Origin: RPQJ01 sp963707145
GTDB lineage: Bacteria; Pseudomonadota; Gammaproteobacteria; Steroidobacterales; Steroidobacteraceae
Length of the DNA stretch: 64,000 nucleotides
Assembly (NCBI GenBank): GCA_963707145.1
Contig: CAVPOQ010000008.1
Coordinates: 868,001-932,000, forward strand
Direction of reading: 5' to 3'
Shown here: piece by piece, positions 1 through 8,077 of the stretch
Numbering within the stretch: position 1 is the stretch's first letter
Layout of the letters: every line of letters starts with the position of its first letter
The notes under the pieces: model-generated
The model's input: only the letters and a program-made list of their open reading frames with translations
Told to the model about the DNA's origin: nothing
The model's database searches: none
Position numbers and translations under genes: made by a program

Positions 1-1
1 C

Positions 2-1432
2 CTGCTGTTCCTCAAGATGGCGGACGAGCGCAGCCGCCCGCCGTACAACCAGCCCAGCCCCATCCCCGCCGCCTACGCCTGGCCCGCGCTGCTGGCCAAG
101 GATGGCGATGAGCTGTTCGACCACTACCGCCACACGCTGGAAGAGCTGGGCAAGCAGCCGGGCACGCTGGCGCTGATCTTCGGCAAGGCGCAGAACAAGT
201 TCCAGGACCCGGCCAAGCTGCGGCGCGTGATCGTCGACCTGATCGACGCCGAGAACTGGTCGGCGATGGGCGCCGACGTGAAGGGCGACGCCTACGAGGG
301 CCTGCTGGAGAAGAACGCACAGGACACCAAGTCCGGCGCCGGCCAGTACTTCACGCCGCGCCCGCTGATCCAGGCGATGGTGGACTGCATCGCGCCCAGG
401 CCCGGCGAGCTGATCTGCGACCCGGCCTGCGGCACCGGCGGCTTTCTCTTCACCGCGCACCAGTACCTCACCCAGCACTACCCCAACCTCACCCGCGACG
501 AGAAGCGCCACCTCAAGGAAGGCGCCTTCCGCGGCTGGGAGCTGGTGCAGGCCACCGCGCGCGTGTGCGCGATGAACCTGATGCTGCACGGCATCGGCTC
601 GGAGAAGAGCGTGCCCGTCAAGGTGGCCGACGCGCTGGCGGCCGACCCCGGCGAGCGCTTCGACGTGGTGCTGGCCAATCCGCCCTTCGGCAAGAAGAGC
701 AGCACGATGATCGTCGGCGAGGACGGCAAGACCTCCACCGAGAAAGACATCGTCGAGCGCGACGACTTCTGGGCCACCACCAGCAACAAGCAGCTCAACT
801 TCGTGCAGCACATCAAGACGCTGCTCAAGCCGCACGGCCGCGCCGCGGTGGTGGTGCCCGACAACGTGCTGTTCGAAGGCGGCGCCGGCGAGACCATCCG
901 CCGCAAGCTGATGCACGAGTGCGACGTGCACACCCTGCTGCGCCTGCCCACCGGCCTGTTCTACGCGCAGGGCGTGAAGGCCAACGTGATCTTCTTCGAC
1001 AAGAAGCCGGCCAGCGAGACGCCGTGGACGAAGAAGCTCTGGATCTACGACCTGCGCACCAACAAGCACTTCACGCTCAAGACCAACCCGCTGAAGCGCG
1101 AGGACCTGGACGAGTTCGTGGCGCTCTACAACCCGGCCAACCGCCATGATCGGCGGCCTACCTGGTCGGCAGAGGCAGACGCGAAGGCAGGCACTGGCCC
1201 CGACGGCCGCTGGCGCGTGTACGACTACGAAGAGTTGGTCGCCCGCGACAAGGCGAGCCTCGACATCTTCTGGCTCAGGGACGACTCGCTCGCCGACAGC
1301 GACAACCTGCCGCCGCCCGCCGTGATCGCCCGCGAGATCATCGAGGACCTCGAGGCGGCGCTGGAGCAGTTCCGGTTGATTGAGGCGGATCTGCAGACAC
1401 CCGGCGAGGTGGCCCCTGAGGGCCGGGTCTGA
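2..1432 (+). CDS. hsdM: Type I restriction-modification DNA methyltransferase subunit HsdM (5' truncated by window edge)
   Basis: N6-adenine methyltransferase subunit of a type I restriction system. The reading frame is open from base 2, and an ATG at 17 is probably internal, because the residues before it (LLFLK) match the usual HsdM N-terminus. Counting from that Met, the SAM-binding motif DPACGTGGF lies at 135-143 and the catalytic NPPF at 221-224, with the family signature AGQYFTP just before motif I. The C-terminus looks complete. No hsdS or hsdR follows; a NERD helicase starts 15 bp downstream instead, so the specificity and restriction subunits must lie upstream or be absent. Identification is firm; activity cannot be judged. 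Confidence 0.93.
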   Translation: MLFLKMADERSRPPYNQPSPIPAAYAWPALLAKDGDELFDHYRHTLEELGKQPGTLALIFGKAQNKFQDPAKLRRVIVDLIDAENWSAMGADVKGDAYEGLLEKNAQDTKSGAGQYFTPRPLIQAMVDCIAPRPGELICDPACGTGGFLFTAHQYLTQHYPNLTRDEKRHLKEGAFRGWELVQATARVCAMNLMLHGIGSEKSVPVKVADALAADPGERFDVVLANPPFGKKSSTMIVGEDGKTSTEKDIVERDDFWATTSNKQLNFVQHIKTLLKPHGRAAVVVPDNVLFEGGAGETIRRKLMHECDVHTLLRLPTGLFYAQGVKANVIFFDKKPASETPWTKKLWIYDLRTNKHFTLKTNPLKREDLDEFVALYNPANRHDRRPTWSAEADAKAGTGPDGRWRVYDYEELVARDKASLDIFWLRDDSLADSDNLPPPAVIAREIIEDLEAALEQFRLIEADLQTPGEVAPEGRV

Positions 1433-1447
1433 GGCTCGGGTGCGTAG

Positions 1448-3325
1448 ATGGCCATCTTTCCCCAAGGTCTGACAAACGTCGACCAGCGCTGTAACCCCGG
1501 TGAACGGCGGGTGCTGCACCAGCTCAAGCGCTGCCTCGAGGACGACTACCTGGTCTGGCACAACGTCCCGATCGGCCCGCGTGCTCGGCAACCCGACTTC
1601 GTAATCCTCAGTCCGCGCCGGGGCATCCTGTTGCTGGAGGTGAAGGACTGGAAGCGCGCGACCCTCGTCACGGCCTCTCGTGATCGTGTCGAGTTGAACA
1701 CCCAACGAGGCCGGGTCATCGAGGCCAATCCGCTGCGCCAGGCGCGTGACTATGCGCTGGAGCTGGTGGACGTGATGCAGCGTGACCCAGCGCTAATGCA
1801 AGTCGAGGGTCCGTTCCGCGGCAAGCTGCTGTGTCCCTATGGGTGGGGCGTGGTGTTTTCGCATTTGACTCGCGACGAGGTCGCGGGCACCAACTTCCAC
1901 GACGTTTTCCCGGATCAGCAGCTGCTACTCCGCGATGACCTAGCGGAGACCGTGGACCCCTCGGCGTTCCAGAGTCGGCTTTGGGGCATGTTCACGGTGT
2001 CCTACAGGCACACGCTAACGTTGCCGCAGCGTGACCGCATTCGTTGGCACCTGTTTCCAGAGATCCGGGTGCCGCAGCAGTCAACGCTCGACCTTGCCGA
2101 GACCGGGGGACGGACGCCTCTGCTGCCGGACCTCCTGAAGGTGATGGACCTCCAGCAGGAGCAGATTGCGCGCACTCTAGGCGAAGGGCATCGCGTAATC
2201 CACGGTGCGGCTGGCTCCGGAAAGACGATGATCCTCATCTTCCGTGCCCAGTACCTCGCAGCATTGGCACGGCCCGACCAGCCGGTGCTCGTCCTGTGTT
2301 TCAACCGTACGCTGGCTGATCGCATAGAAGCGCAGCTGCGCCAACGTGGCGTGGATGAGCGGGTGCAGGTACGCACCTTCCATGCTTGGTGCTCCGACGT
2401 CATAAAGAGCTATCAGATTCGCATCCCACCCGCTGACGATGTCAATGTGCGTTACCGGCTGATGGTCGAGGCCGTCGAGCGCGCCTTGAAGACGGGACTG
2501 GTGCCCAGTGGTCAGTACTTGGCCCTGTTGGTGGATGAGGCTCACGACTTCGAGGATGCATGGTTGCGCATGGCGACGCGACTGGTGAACCCGGCGACGA
2601 ACAGTCTGCTCGTGCTTTACGACGACGCCCAGTCGATCTACCAGGCCAAGCGCCGCAAGTTCAACTTTGCCAGCGTTGGCATCGAGGCTCGCGGTCGCAC
2701 CAGCATTCTGAAAATGAACTACCGCAATACGGCCGAAGTACTGGCGCTGGCGGTACATTGCGCACAGACCTTGTTGGAGGGTGCGGGCGAGATTCGCGAA
2801 GAGGACGAGATTCCGCTTGTGCAGCCGGCGAGCGCCGGTCGTAGAGGTGCGCTGCCGGTGCTGGTGCAGGCGCGCGACGAACGTGAGGAGGCCGAGCTGA
2901 TCGCCGAGCGTGTCGATGCGGCCAGTTCCACCGGTATTCCGCTCGATGACATTGCGATCCTGTGCCGCGCCAAGTACCTGATGAGGCCGATCGAGCTGGC
3001 ACTGGGGCGCCGAGGGCTGCCTGTGCAGTCGATGAATTCGCAGGCGTTCCGCCGGTTCGACTGGCGACGGCCGAGCGTGAAGCTGTTGACGATGCACAGC
3101 GCGAAGGGTCTGGAGTTCCCAATGGTCTTGGTCGCTGGGCTTCAGTCGCTCCCCATGAGGGACGAGTCGATGGAGGACGCGGCGCGCCTGCTGTACGTCG
3201 CGATGACCCGGGCGACGCAAGACCTGGTGCTTTCGGCCCATGGTTCGTCGCCGATCGTTGCGCGGGTCAAGGCCTCGCTGGACGACGTGGCGCGACGATT
3301 CGCCGCCGCGTCTGATGTGCACTAG
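1448..3325 (+). CDS. NERD-domain superfamily I (UvrD/Rep-like) DNA helicase
   Basis: A 625-residue protein with two parts. Residues about 15-130 form a NERD nuclease-related domain, with PDFVIL followed by LLLEVKDW as the likely metal-binding acid and E-x-K. The rest is a UvrD-like helicase: Walker A GAAGSGKT near 252-260, Walker B VDEAHD near 361, motif V (TMHSAKGLEFP) near 548 and motif VI (LLYVAMTRA) near 581. NERD helicases of this kind are frequent in defence islands. It lies 15 bp after hsdM and is probably co-transcribed. Its TAG stop is part of the CTAG target that flanks the downstream element, so the insertion did not shorten the protein. A role in defence is inferred from context. 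Confidence 0.9.
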   Translation: MAIFPQGLTNVDQRCNPGERRVLHQLKRCLEDDYLVWHNVPIGPRARQPDFVILSPRRGILLLEVKDWKRATLVTASRDRVELNTQRGRVIEANPLRQARDYALELVDVMQRDPALMQVEGPFRGKLLCPYGWGVVFSHLTRDEVAGTNFHDVFPDQQLLLRDDLAETVDPSAFQSRLWGMFTVSYRHTLTLPQRDRIRWHLFPEIRVPQQSTLDLAETGGRTPLLPDLLKVMDLQQEQIARTLGEGHRVIHGAAGSGKTMILIFRAQYLAALARPDQPVLVLCFNRTLADRIEAQLRQRGVDERVQVRTFHAWCSDVIKSYQIRIPPADDVNVRYRLMVEAVERALKTGLVPSGQYLALLVDEAHDFEDAWLRMATRLVNPATNSLLVLYDDAQSIYQAKRRKFNFASVGIEARGRTSILKMNYRNTAEVLALAVHCAQTLLEGAGEIREEDEIPLVQPASAGRRGALPVLVQARDEREEAELIAERVDAASSTGIPLDDIAILCRAKYLMRPIELALGRRGLPVQSMNSQAFRRFDWRRPSVKLLTMHSAKGLEFPMVLVAGLQSLPMRDESMEDAARLLYVAMTRATQDLVLSAHGSSPIVARVKASLDDVARRFAAASDVH

Positions 3326-3342
3326 CGACGACTTGATCTGAC
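3326..3342 (+). repeat. Left terminal inverted repeat of the IS481-like element
   Basis: The sequence is CGACGACTTGATCTGAC. The inner 13 bases are repeated exactly, inverted, at 5571-5583. CTAG directly precedes it at 3322-3325. Confidence 0.75.
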
Positions 3343-3379
3343 ATTCTCCTGACGCGTAGTTGTACGCGGGAGAAGCCAG

Positions 3380-3660
3380 ATGATGCAGGAGTAGAAGATC
3401 ATCAAGAAAAAGGTGGGACTCCTGAAGCTGGCCGAGACTCTGGGCAGTGTCTCGCAGGCCTGCAAGGGAATGGGCTTCAGCCGTAACAGCTTCTACTGGA
3501 TCAAGGAACTGCACGAGAACGGCGGTGAAAGCGTCTGAAGGCGCTGTCGGCGCGGATGGCGCAGGACGGCCTGATCCTGAGGTGCGGGCCCTGGAGAAGG
3601 CCAGGCAGGAGAAGGAAGCTCACGGCGAGATCGAGACCGAACATCCGGGCTACCGATGCA
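3380..3660 (+). pseudogene. Degraded IS481-family transposase (N-terminal helix-turn-helix plus an internal fragment)
   Basis: From the ATG at 3380 the frame reads MMQE, then an amber codon at 3392-3394, then KIIKKKVGLLKLAETLG and SVSQACKGMGFSRNSFY, ending at a TGA at 3536. This is the typical N-terminal HTH of IS481 transposases. The next recognisable piece follows at once: KALSARMAQDG from about 3539, then after a frame change ALEKARQEKEAHGEIETE and HPGY to about 3657. About 80 residues normally found between the two pieces are missing, and the whole DDE catalytic domain is gone. The element cannot encode its own transposase. Confidence 0.82.
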
Positions 3661-3706
3661 TCGCGCGCGACATTCTCGCAGCACGGTCGGGACAAGTGCA
3701 GCATAG

Positions 3707-3766
3707 GCCCCACAACTCATTGAAGCCGACGCCGCTTCCCGGCGCGGCTTGATTCAGGCGTCAGGC
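3707..3766 (+). other. attC recombination site 1 (60-base element)
   Basis: This is a 60-bp site very close to the classic aadA-type attC. Its central stem is AAGCCGACGCCGC, a short loop, then GGCGCGGCTT. The left core box is degenerate (GCCCCAC against RYYYAAC) and the right box is GTCAGGC (against GTTRRRY, one mismatch). The next cassette gene starts 5 bp after the right box, as cassette genes usually do. Confidence 0.85.
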
Positions 3767-3771
3767 ACCAG

Positions 3772-4275
3772 ATGCAACTGCGGGACGCGAGCCCCACCGA
3801 CTTCGCGCAGATCCTGCGACTCAACGCAGAGTCTGAGCAGTTCCTCAGTCCGCTGCCGCTTGCGCGCCTCCAGAGCCTTCACGCCCAGGCCGCCTATCAC
3901 CGCATCATCGAGTCCGGCCCGGCGGTTTACGCGTTCCTTCTGGCCTTTCGGGAAGGTTGTGCGTACGACAGCCCGAACTACCAGTGGTTTGCGAGTCACT
4001 TCGACAGGTTTCTGTACATCGATCGCGTAGTCGTTTCGGCTCAGCAGCAGGGCAAGGGCCTGGGCAAGCTGCTTTACTCCGACCTCTTCGCGTTTGCTGG
4101 CCGTACTGGAGCGGTTCGAGTAACCTGCGAGTTCGATGTCGAGCCACCCAATGAGGCTTCGCGGCGGTTCCACCAGGGTTTCGGGTTCCGCGAAGTCGGC
4201 ACCCAGCGGGTGGCCTCGGGCAAGAAGTGGGTCTCATTGCAGGCTGTAGCCCTTGCCACCGCAGGTGGGACCTGA
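3772..4275 (+). CDS. GNAT-family N-acetyltransferase (integron cassette gene 1)
   Basis: A 167-residue single-domain acetyltransferase predicted to transfer an acetyl group from acetyl-CoA to an unknown amine. The acetyl-CoA pyrophosphate-binding motif is visible as QQQGKGLGKLL near residues 90-100, in the order expected of a GNAT fold, and the C-terminus carries the usual beta-bulge region with GFGFREVG. The ATG sits 5 bp after attC site 1 and the stop codon overlaps the left box of attC site 2, which is textbook cassette geometry. The substrate cannot be predicted. GNAT proteins are common integron cargo. Confidence 0.88.
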   Translation: MQLRDASPTDFAQILRLNAESEQFLSPLPLARLQSLHAQAAYHRIIESGPAVYAFLLAFREGCAYDSPNYQWFASHFDRFLYIDRVVVSAQQQGKGLGKLLYSDLFAFAGRTGAVRVTCEFDVEPPNEASRRFHQGFGFREVGTQRVASGKKWVSLQAVALATAGGT

Positions 4276-4380
4276 CAGTTCGCTCAAGAGGACCTCAACC
4301 GGCATGGCCCGCCACGCTGCTCGCTCACCATGCGCTTCGCGGGCCGGGCCGGCTCCGGCTGCTTAGCTCCAACGTTCGGT
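4270..4380 (+). other. attC recombination site 2 (about 111 bp)
   Basis: The left box ACCTGAC overlaps the stop codon of the acetyltransferase gene. The right box GTTCGGT is preceded by CTTAGCTCCAAC, a common attC right half. GGCCCGC and GCGGGCC can pair in the long imperfect stem between them. The boxes deviate at one position each, so folding would need checking. Confidence 0.65.
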
Positions 4381-4382
4381 CG

Positions 4383-4389
4383 AGGAGGT
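4383..4389 (+). promoter_or_regulatory. Ribosome binding site that fixes the TspO start
   Basis: AGGAGGT lies 6 bases before the GTG at 4396. It rules out the earlier in-frame ATG at 4330, which falls inside attC site 2. Confidence 0.75.
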
Positions 4390-4395
4390 AGCGCC

Positions 4396-4893
4396 GTGCG
4401 TCAGTTGTCGGCTCCCGCTCAAGTGTTCGGCCTGGCCGGCTGGCTGGCTGCCAGCTTCGCTGCGGGGGCCGTCGGCGCCTATGCGTCAGCGACGGCCGCG
4501 CAGTTCTACGGCGCGCTTGTTCGACCGCCCTGGGCTCCCCCAGCGTGGCTGTTCGGTCCGGTGTGGTCGGCGCTGTTCTTTCTCATGGGCATCTCGGCCT
4601 GGCTCGTGTGGCGCAGGCACGGATTCCGGGCTGCGCCCGTGGCGCTTGGCCTGTTCGTCGTGCAGCTTGTGGCGAATGCCTTGTGGACCTGGCTGTTCTT
4701 CGTCTGGCAGCGGGGTGCGTTGGCACTTGCCGAGATCGTTCTGCTTTGGCTGCTGATCGCAGCAACGTGCCTCGCGTTCCGTCCTCTACACCGCGGTGCA
4801 GCCGCGCTGCTGTTGCCCTACCTGCTCTGGGTCAGCTTCGCAGCGGCGCTCACCCTCTCGCTATGGCAACTCAACCCGACCGTGCTTGGCTGA
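4396..4893 (+). CDS. TspO/MBR-family membrane protein (integron cassette gene 2)
   Basis: A 165-residue integral membrane protein with five predicted helices, the fold of the tryptophan-rich sensory protein/benzodiazepine receptor family, whose members bind porphyrins and related ligands. Family signatures are RPPWAPPAWLFGPVW near residues 40-55, NALWTWLFF near 107-116 and the final helix ending SLWQLN. I chose the GTG at 4396 because a strong ribosome site precedes it; the upstream ATG would put coding sequence inside the attC site. It is bounded by attC sites 2 and 3, so it is a mobile cassette. TspO in an integron is unusual, and its ligand here is unknown. Confidence 0.87.
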   Translation: MRQLSAPAQVFGLAGWLAASFAAGAVGAYASATAAQFYGALVRPPWAPPAWLFGPVWSALFFLMGISAWLVWRRHGFRAAPVALGLFVVQLVANALWTWLFFVWQRGALALAEIVLLWLLIAATCLAFRPLHRGAAALLLPYLLWVSFAAALTLSLWQLNPTVLG

Positions 4894-4909
4894 TCGCACA
4901 GCTCCCGGG

Positions 4910-4968
4910 GCCTGTCAGGTCGCTCGAGCGGACCTCCACTGGCGGGCCGCTCAGCTCCGACGTTCGGT
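4910..4968 (+). other. attC recombination site 3 (59 bp)
   Basis: The left box is GCCTGTC and the right box GTTCGGT, the same right box as attC site 2. Between them GAGCGG and CCGCTC form a perfect six-base stem with a further CC/GG pair inside. Length and position, 16 bp after the TspO stop, fit an attC; both boxes differ from consensus. Confidence 0.7.
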
Positions 4969-5026
4969 CGCTTCGTGCGCCCCGAAGATCTCGTACTGCC
5001 CTTGATACTCGCAGCAAGAGGGAAGC

Positions 5027-5401
5027 ATGATGCTTCAACTCAAACCGCTCGACCTGGCCATTCCGATCTTTCAGCAGATTCAAACGGAGCAGTCGCCAGT
5101 GGTCCTGGTGAACGTCTTCACCGTCGCGGAACGAGACATCCCCGTCTTGCTGAAAGCCTGGGAAGCGGACGCAAACTGGATGAAGAAGCAGCCAGGCTAT
5201 ATCTCAACCCAGTTGCATCGCGGCATCGCCGGCAGCACGGTCTTCCTGAATTACGCGATCTGGGAATCCGTAGCTCACTTTCGAGCCGCGTTCAGCCATC
5301 CCGACTTCAAGAGCGCCTTGGAGCACTACCCGTCTTCGGCGGTGGCCTCTCCGCATCTCTTCGAACGTCTTTCGGTGCCGAACCTGTGTGTCGGTCCATA
5401 G
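5027..5401 (+). CDS. Antibiotic-biosynthesis-monooxygenase (ABM) domain protein (integron cassette gene 3)
   Basis: A 124-residue protein with the dimeric alpha/beta-barrel ABM fold. The pattern VVLVNVFTV, then DANWMKKQPGYISTQLHR, then FLNYAIWESVAHFRAAF is characteristic of the family, whose members include small monooxygenases and haem-degrading enzymes. The substrate is not predictable. A second ATG at 5030 is an equally possible start. The gene lies between attC sites 3 and 4, with the stop 7 bp before the left box of site 4. Confidence 0.85.
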   Translation: MMLQLKPLDLAIPIFQQIQTEQSPVVLVNVFTVAERDIPVLLKAWEADANWMKKQPGYISTQLHRGIAGSTVFLNYAIWESVAHFRAAFSHPDFKSALEHYPSSAVASPHLFERLSVPNLCVGP

Positions 5402-5408
5402 AGCATCG

Positions 5409-5468
5409 GCCTGACAACCGGTTACAGCAGACGGCGCAGTGCGCCGCCGCTGAACCGCCGCATTAGCC
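5409..5468 (+). other. attC recombination site 4 (60 bp)
   Basis: The left box is GCCTGAC and the right box ATTAGCC (against GTTRRRY). The stem is strong: CGGTTACAGC pairs with GCTGAACCG and GGCGCA pairs with TGCGCC. It is the last attC seen; about 100 bp without a gene follow before the right inverted repeat. Confidence 0.75.
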
Positions 5469-5570
5469 ATCCCAGAAGGTCGCGTCCCGCGGAGTGGCGT
5501 ACGAGCGTGACCTGGCTCGGATCCAGCCGACATCCGAGCCGGCCAATACGATGATGTAGTCGGCGTGTCC

Positions 5571-5587
5571 GTCAGATCAAGTCTCGG
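5571..5587 (-). repeat. Right terminal inverted repeat of the IS481-like element
   Basis: GTCAGATCAAGTCTCGG, the inverted counterpart of 3326-3342 (13 exact inner bases), followed at once by CTAG at 5588-5591. Confidence 0.75.
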
Positions 5588-5596
5588 CTAGGACAC

Positions 5597-6495
5597 TTAA
5601 CGCGGGGCCCGCCATCCCGCCGCCCGCGCCTCTGCCTCGCTGCAGAACCACCGCTCGCCCTTGGACTCGTCGATCTTGGTCTGCTCGTACGACGGGCTGC
5701 CCGGCACGTGGTAGATCCTGCCGCTCTGACTGATGTTGCCCTTGATGCGGCAACCGGCGGTCGGCGTTGCCGGAGCCGACGCTGAGGCAGTTGGGGCAGC
5801 GATTGCGCTGCGCGTTGGCCCAGGACGACCGTGCATCGCGGCGACGCAGTTCGCAGCCGTCTCGCCGCTGTAGTTCGATAGACGCGTCGACGCGTCACGC
5901 TGGTGTGCCCGCCATTCCCACGGCGCATAGGTGGAGTTCGCAGGCAGGCCCCAGAGTCCCAGGCGTCGGGAACGGGCGTCGGCCTCGGAGTAGCAGTAGC
6001 TCGGATCCTTCAGGTAGTCGCGGTACGCCCAGGCGTTCCCTTCGCTCACCATCCAGGCGTTGATGTTCTGCTCGCCCAGGAACACCGTCGCCACGAGGCG
6101 CTCGTACCGGTCCTGACTCTCGACCTCGAGCGCGACCTGCCGGCGGTCCAGCCGACTTGCCAGTGCGGCGCGCGCTTCCAGGCCCCACGGCTGGTCCTTC
6201 TCCGGCGCGTCGATCGAATACATGCGGACCGAGATCGGCCCGGAGCTGAGCTGGACCTTGATCGTGTCTCCATCCGTGACGCTCAGACCGTGCCGTCGAG
6301 CACCGGCATGGCTTCGTCGGCCTGCGCCTGCGGCGCCGTGGAGACCGCGGGCGGACGCGGCGCCGGGTAGGACGCTGGAGGCGCCGCTGCAGGCTTGTCG
6401 GGCGACAGGGGTGGAGCGGCCGCGCAACCGACGAGCCACGCCGCGATGACCGCGATCGACACAACCTTCGCCGCCGCTAACGCGGTGGTCACCAT
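5597..6495 (-). pseudogene. Lipoprotein with SNase-like (thermonuclease) domain, frameshifted
   Basis: The protein begins at 6495 with a lipoprotein signal (lipobox LVGC) and a Pro/Ala-rich linker. That frame stops at 6283, just where the staphylococcal-nuclease domain (VTDGDTIKV, then RMYSIDAPEKDQPWG) continues in the next frame. The two halves join if one base near 6290 is corrected. The SNase core is complete (basic and acidic active-site positions in DAPEKDQ and RYERLVA). A C-terminal tail, YHVPGSPSYEQTKID then WFCSEAEARAAGW, is typical of DNA-entry-nuclease relatives. It may be a real pseudogene or a sequencing indel. The stop lies a few bases from the element at 3322-5591. A paralogue is at 57350-57913. 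Confidence 0.75.
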
Positions 6496-6742
6496 CTCGG
6501 GAGCGGCGGTCTGATCGATGGCTCAAGGCCGGGTCGGCATGGTTGTGTAGGTTGCCATACACCCGCGACCACCGAGTATCGTTAGCCCGCGGCCGCGCCA
6601 AGACGCGGACGGAGAGAGGGCAGGGCAATGACCTGCAGCGGGCGATGCGGCAGCCGCGTACGGCGCCGCACCGCCAGCGCCAGTGGCGCCGGAGTCCCAG
6701 CGCATTCCGCGCTCAGACTCCGGCACCGACTCGGCGTGTGGG

Positions 6743-7813
6743 TCAGAAGCTGATCTTTAGGATCCGGCCGTCGGTGCCCACCAGCCATCCGGCCTTCGGG
6801 CTCGCGAACGCCACGGCCCAGTAGCCCGTCACGCCCGGCAAGCTGTACCAGGTGTCGCCCTCGTCGGGAGTCCAGGCAGCACCGCCCGCGTTGGCCGTGA
6901 TCACGACCGTGCGGCTGCCGTTGCCGGCCCCCTGCGCATAGGCCAGTCCGAAGATGGCCCCGGTCACGGGCGGCTCGTTGGTGAGCGTCCACGTGGCGCC
7001 GCCGTCGGATGACGTGGCCGTTGCTGCGTTGTTCGGAAAGGCCGGGTCGAGGTCGCCGCCGCCTACGATTCCGTTGCGCGGAGTGCGGAAGGCCACCGTG
7101 AACGCGCCTGCACTCGGCGAACTGACCAGCGGCGTGTCGTACGCCTCCCAGGTGTCGCCGCCGTCCCTCGTCGCGAGCACTCGCGCGGTCGTGGAAGCAC
7201 CGGTCGCGATCCAGGCGCTCTGCCCGCCGCGCGTGGCCACGCAGGTGCCGCTGGCGGCGAACGAGCCTTCTCCGGGCAACGCGGGCGGCATGTTGGCGCT
7301 GATGTCCTGCCAGTTCACGCCGTCGGTGATGCGCAGATCGGGGAATACCCCGTCGACCGAGTCGCTGTGCGAGATGCCGCGGTTCGGCGTCCAGAACGCG
7401 AAGCAGTCGTAGAACGCCCCCGGGTTCTGGTTCTGGAACTGCATGGTCCAGGATGCGCCGCCATCGACCGTCTTGTAGATGCGGAAGTCCGTCGGATTGC
7501 TGCCAATCGACTGGAGATACGCGACTTTGGCGCTCACGCCCTCGACGTCCCGGAACTGCAGCGTCTCGGCGCCCGGCACCACGCCGGCCCGCCACGTGTT
7601 ACCGCCATCGGTGGTCACGACGAAAGTGCCGAAGCGCCCGGACGCCCAGACCACCTGCGGGTTCACCGGGCTGACCGCAATCAGGCCGCTCGTCGTGCCG
7701 CTGTTCTGCGGCGTCAGGGTGGGTTGAGCGATCTTCGGCGCCCCTTGGGCGTTCATCGCCGCAATCGGAGCCGTGATCACGAACATGACCAGTGATGGTT
7801 TCACTTTCAGCAT
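6743..7813 (-). CDS. Exported YCF48/BNR-repeat beta-propeller protein
   Basis: A 356-residue protein with an N-terminal signal peptide (hydrophobic run to about residue 24, ending NAQGAP). Repeated Asp-box motifs follow: TTDGGNTW, TVDGGASWT, TRDGGDTW, SSDGGATWT and PDEGDTW. Spaced about 50-60 residues apart, these define a seven-bladed-propeller-like family related to YCF48 and sialidase repeats. The last blade ends GWLVGTDGRILKISF. It is likely exported to the periplasm or beyond; its partner or substrate is unknown. A much larger Asp-box protein is at 52276-54840. Confidence 0.82.
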   Translation of the reverse strand: MLKVKPSLVMFVITAPIAAMNAQGAPKIAQPTLTPQNSGTTSGLIAVSPVNPQVVWASGRFGTFVVTTDGGNTWRAGVVPGAETLQFRDVEGVSAKVAYLQSIGSNPTDFRIYKTVDGGASWTMQFQNQNPGAFYDCFAFWTPNRGISHSDSVDGVFPDLRITDGVNWQDISANMPPALPGEGSFAASGTCVATRGGQSAWIATGASTTARVLATRDGGDTWEAYDTPLVSSPSAGAFTVAFRTPRNGIVGGGDLDPAFPNNAATATSSDGGATWTLTNEPPVTGAIFGLAYAQGAGNGSRTVVITANAGGAAWTPDEGDTWYSLPGVTGYWAVAFASPKAGWLVGTDGRILKISF

Positions 7814-8077
7814 GACAGCACTCCCCTTGAATGATCGCGGGCAGTATCGACCCCGGTGTCAGGTGGGTCAAACGCGCGACACGGGCTCCGCATTCAAGAT
7901 CGCGGTACCCATGGCCGGTGAGCGGTACGGTCGCGGTGCGTAATTGACACCTTCGCGACAGAAAGAAGCGGCGACGGCCGAGATGCCGTGGTGCAGCGTG
8001 GCAGTAGTCATCGAGGCCGGCGAGCGGGCCCAGAGCGCCTTTGCACGGCGAGCCCGTGCGGTCGCCGAACGAGTTTG

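Larger units (their letters stand above)
3322..5591 (+). mobile_element. IS481-like element carrying an integron cassette array (ends, CTAG flanks, dead transposase, three cassettes)
   Basis: The unit is bounded by 17-bp inverted repeats (3326-3342 and 5571-5587) that share GACTTGATCTGAC exactly. Each repeat is directly flanked on the outside by CTAG (3322-3325 and 5588-5591). IS481-family elements are known to target and duplicate CTAG-containing sites, so the flanks fit a target duplication. Inside, from left to right, are a wrecked IS481-type transposase and four attC-like sites enclosing three forward-oriented genes. No intact transposase or integron integrase is present, so any movement would need help in trans. 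The composite interpretation is mine; the repeats, flanks and attC sites are directly visible. Confidence 0.7.

Noticed and set aside
5469..5570. Possible fourth cassette between attC site 4 and the right inverted repeat
   Set aside because: About 100 bp with no open frame of useful length and no further attC.
3316..5595. Element ends starting at TGT (3316 and 5595)
   Set aside because: Alignment of the two ends is better, without gaps, if CTAG is taken as the flank and the repeats start just inside it.
6523..6726. 67-codon minus-strand frame upstream of the SNase lipoprotein
   Set aside because: Ala/Gly/Arg-rich composition with no ribosome site; likely non-coding.
7944..7949. TTGACA-like -35 box
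   Set aside because: No -10 element at the right distance, and no gene starts suitably downstream.
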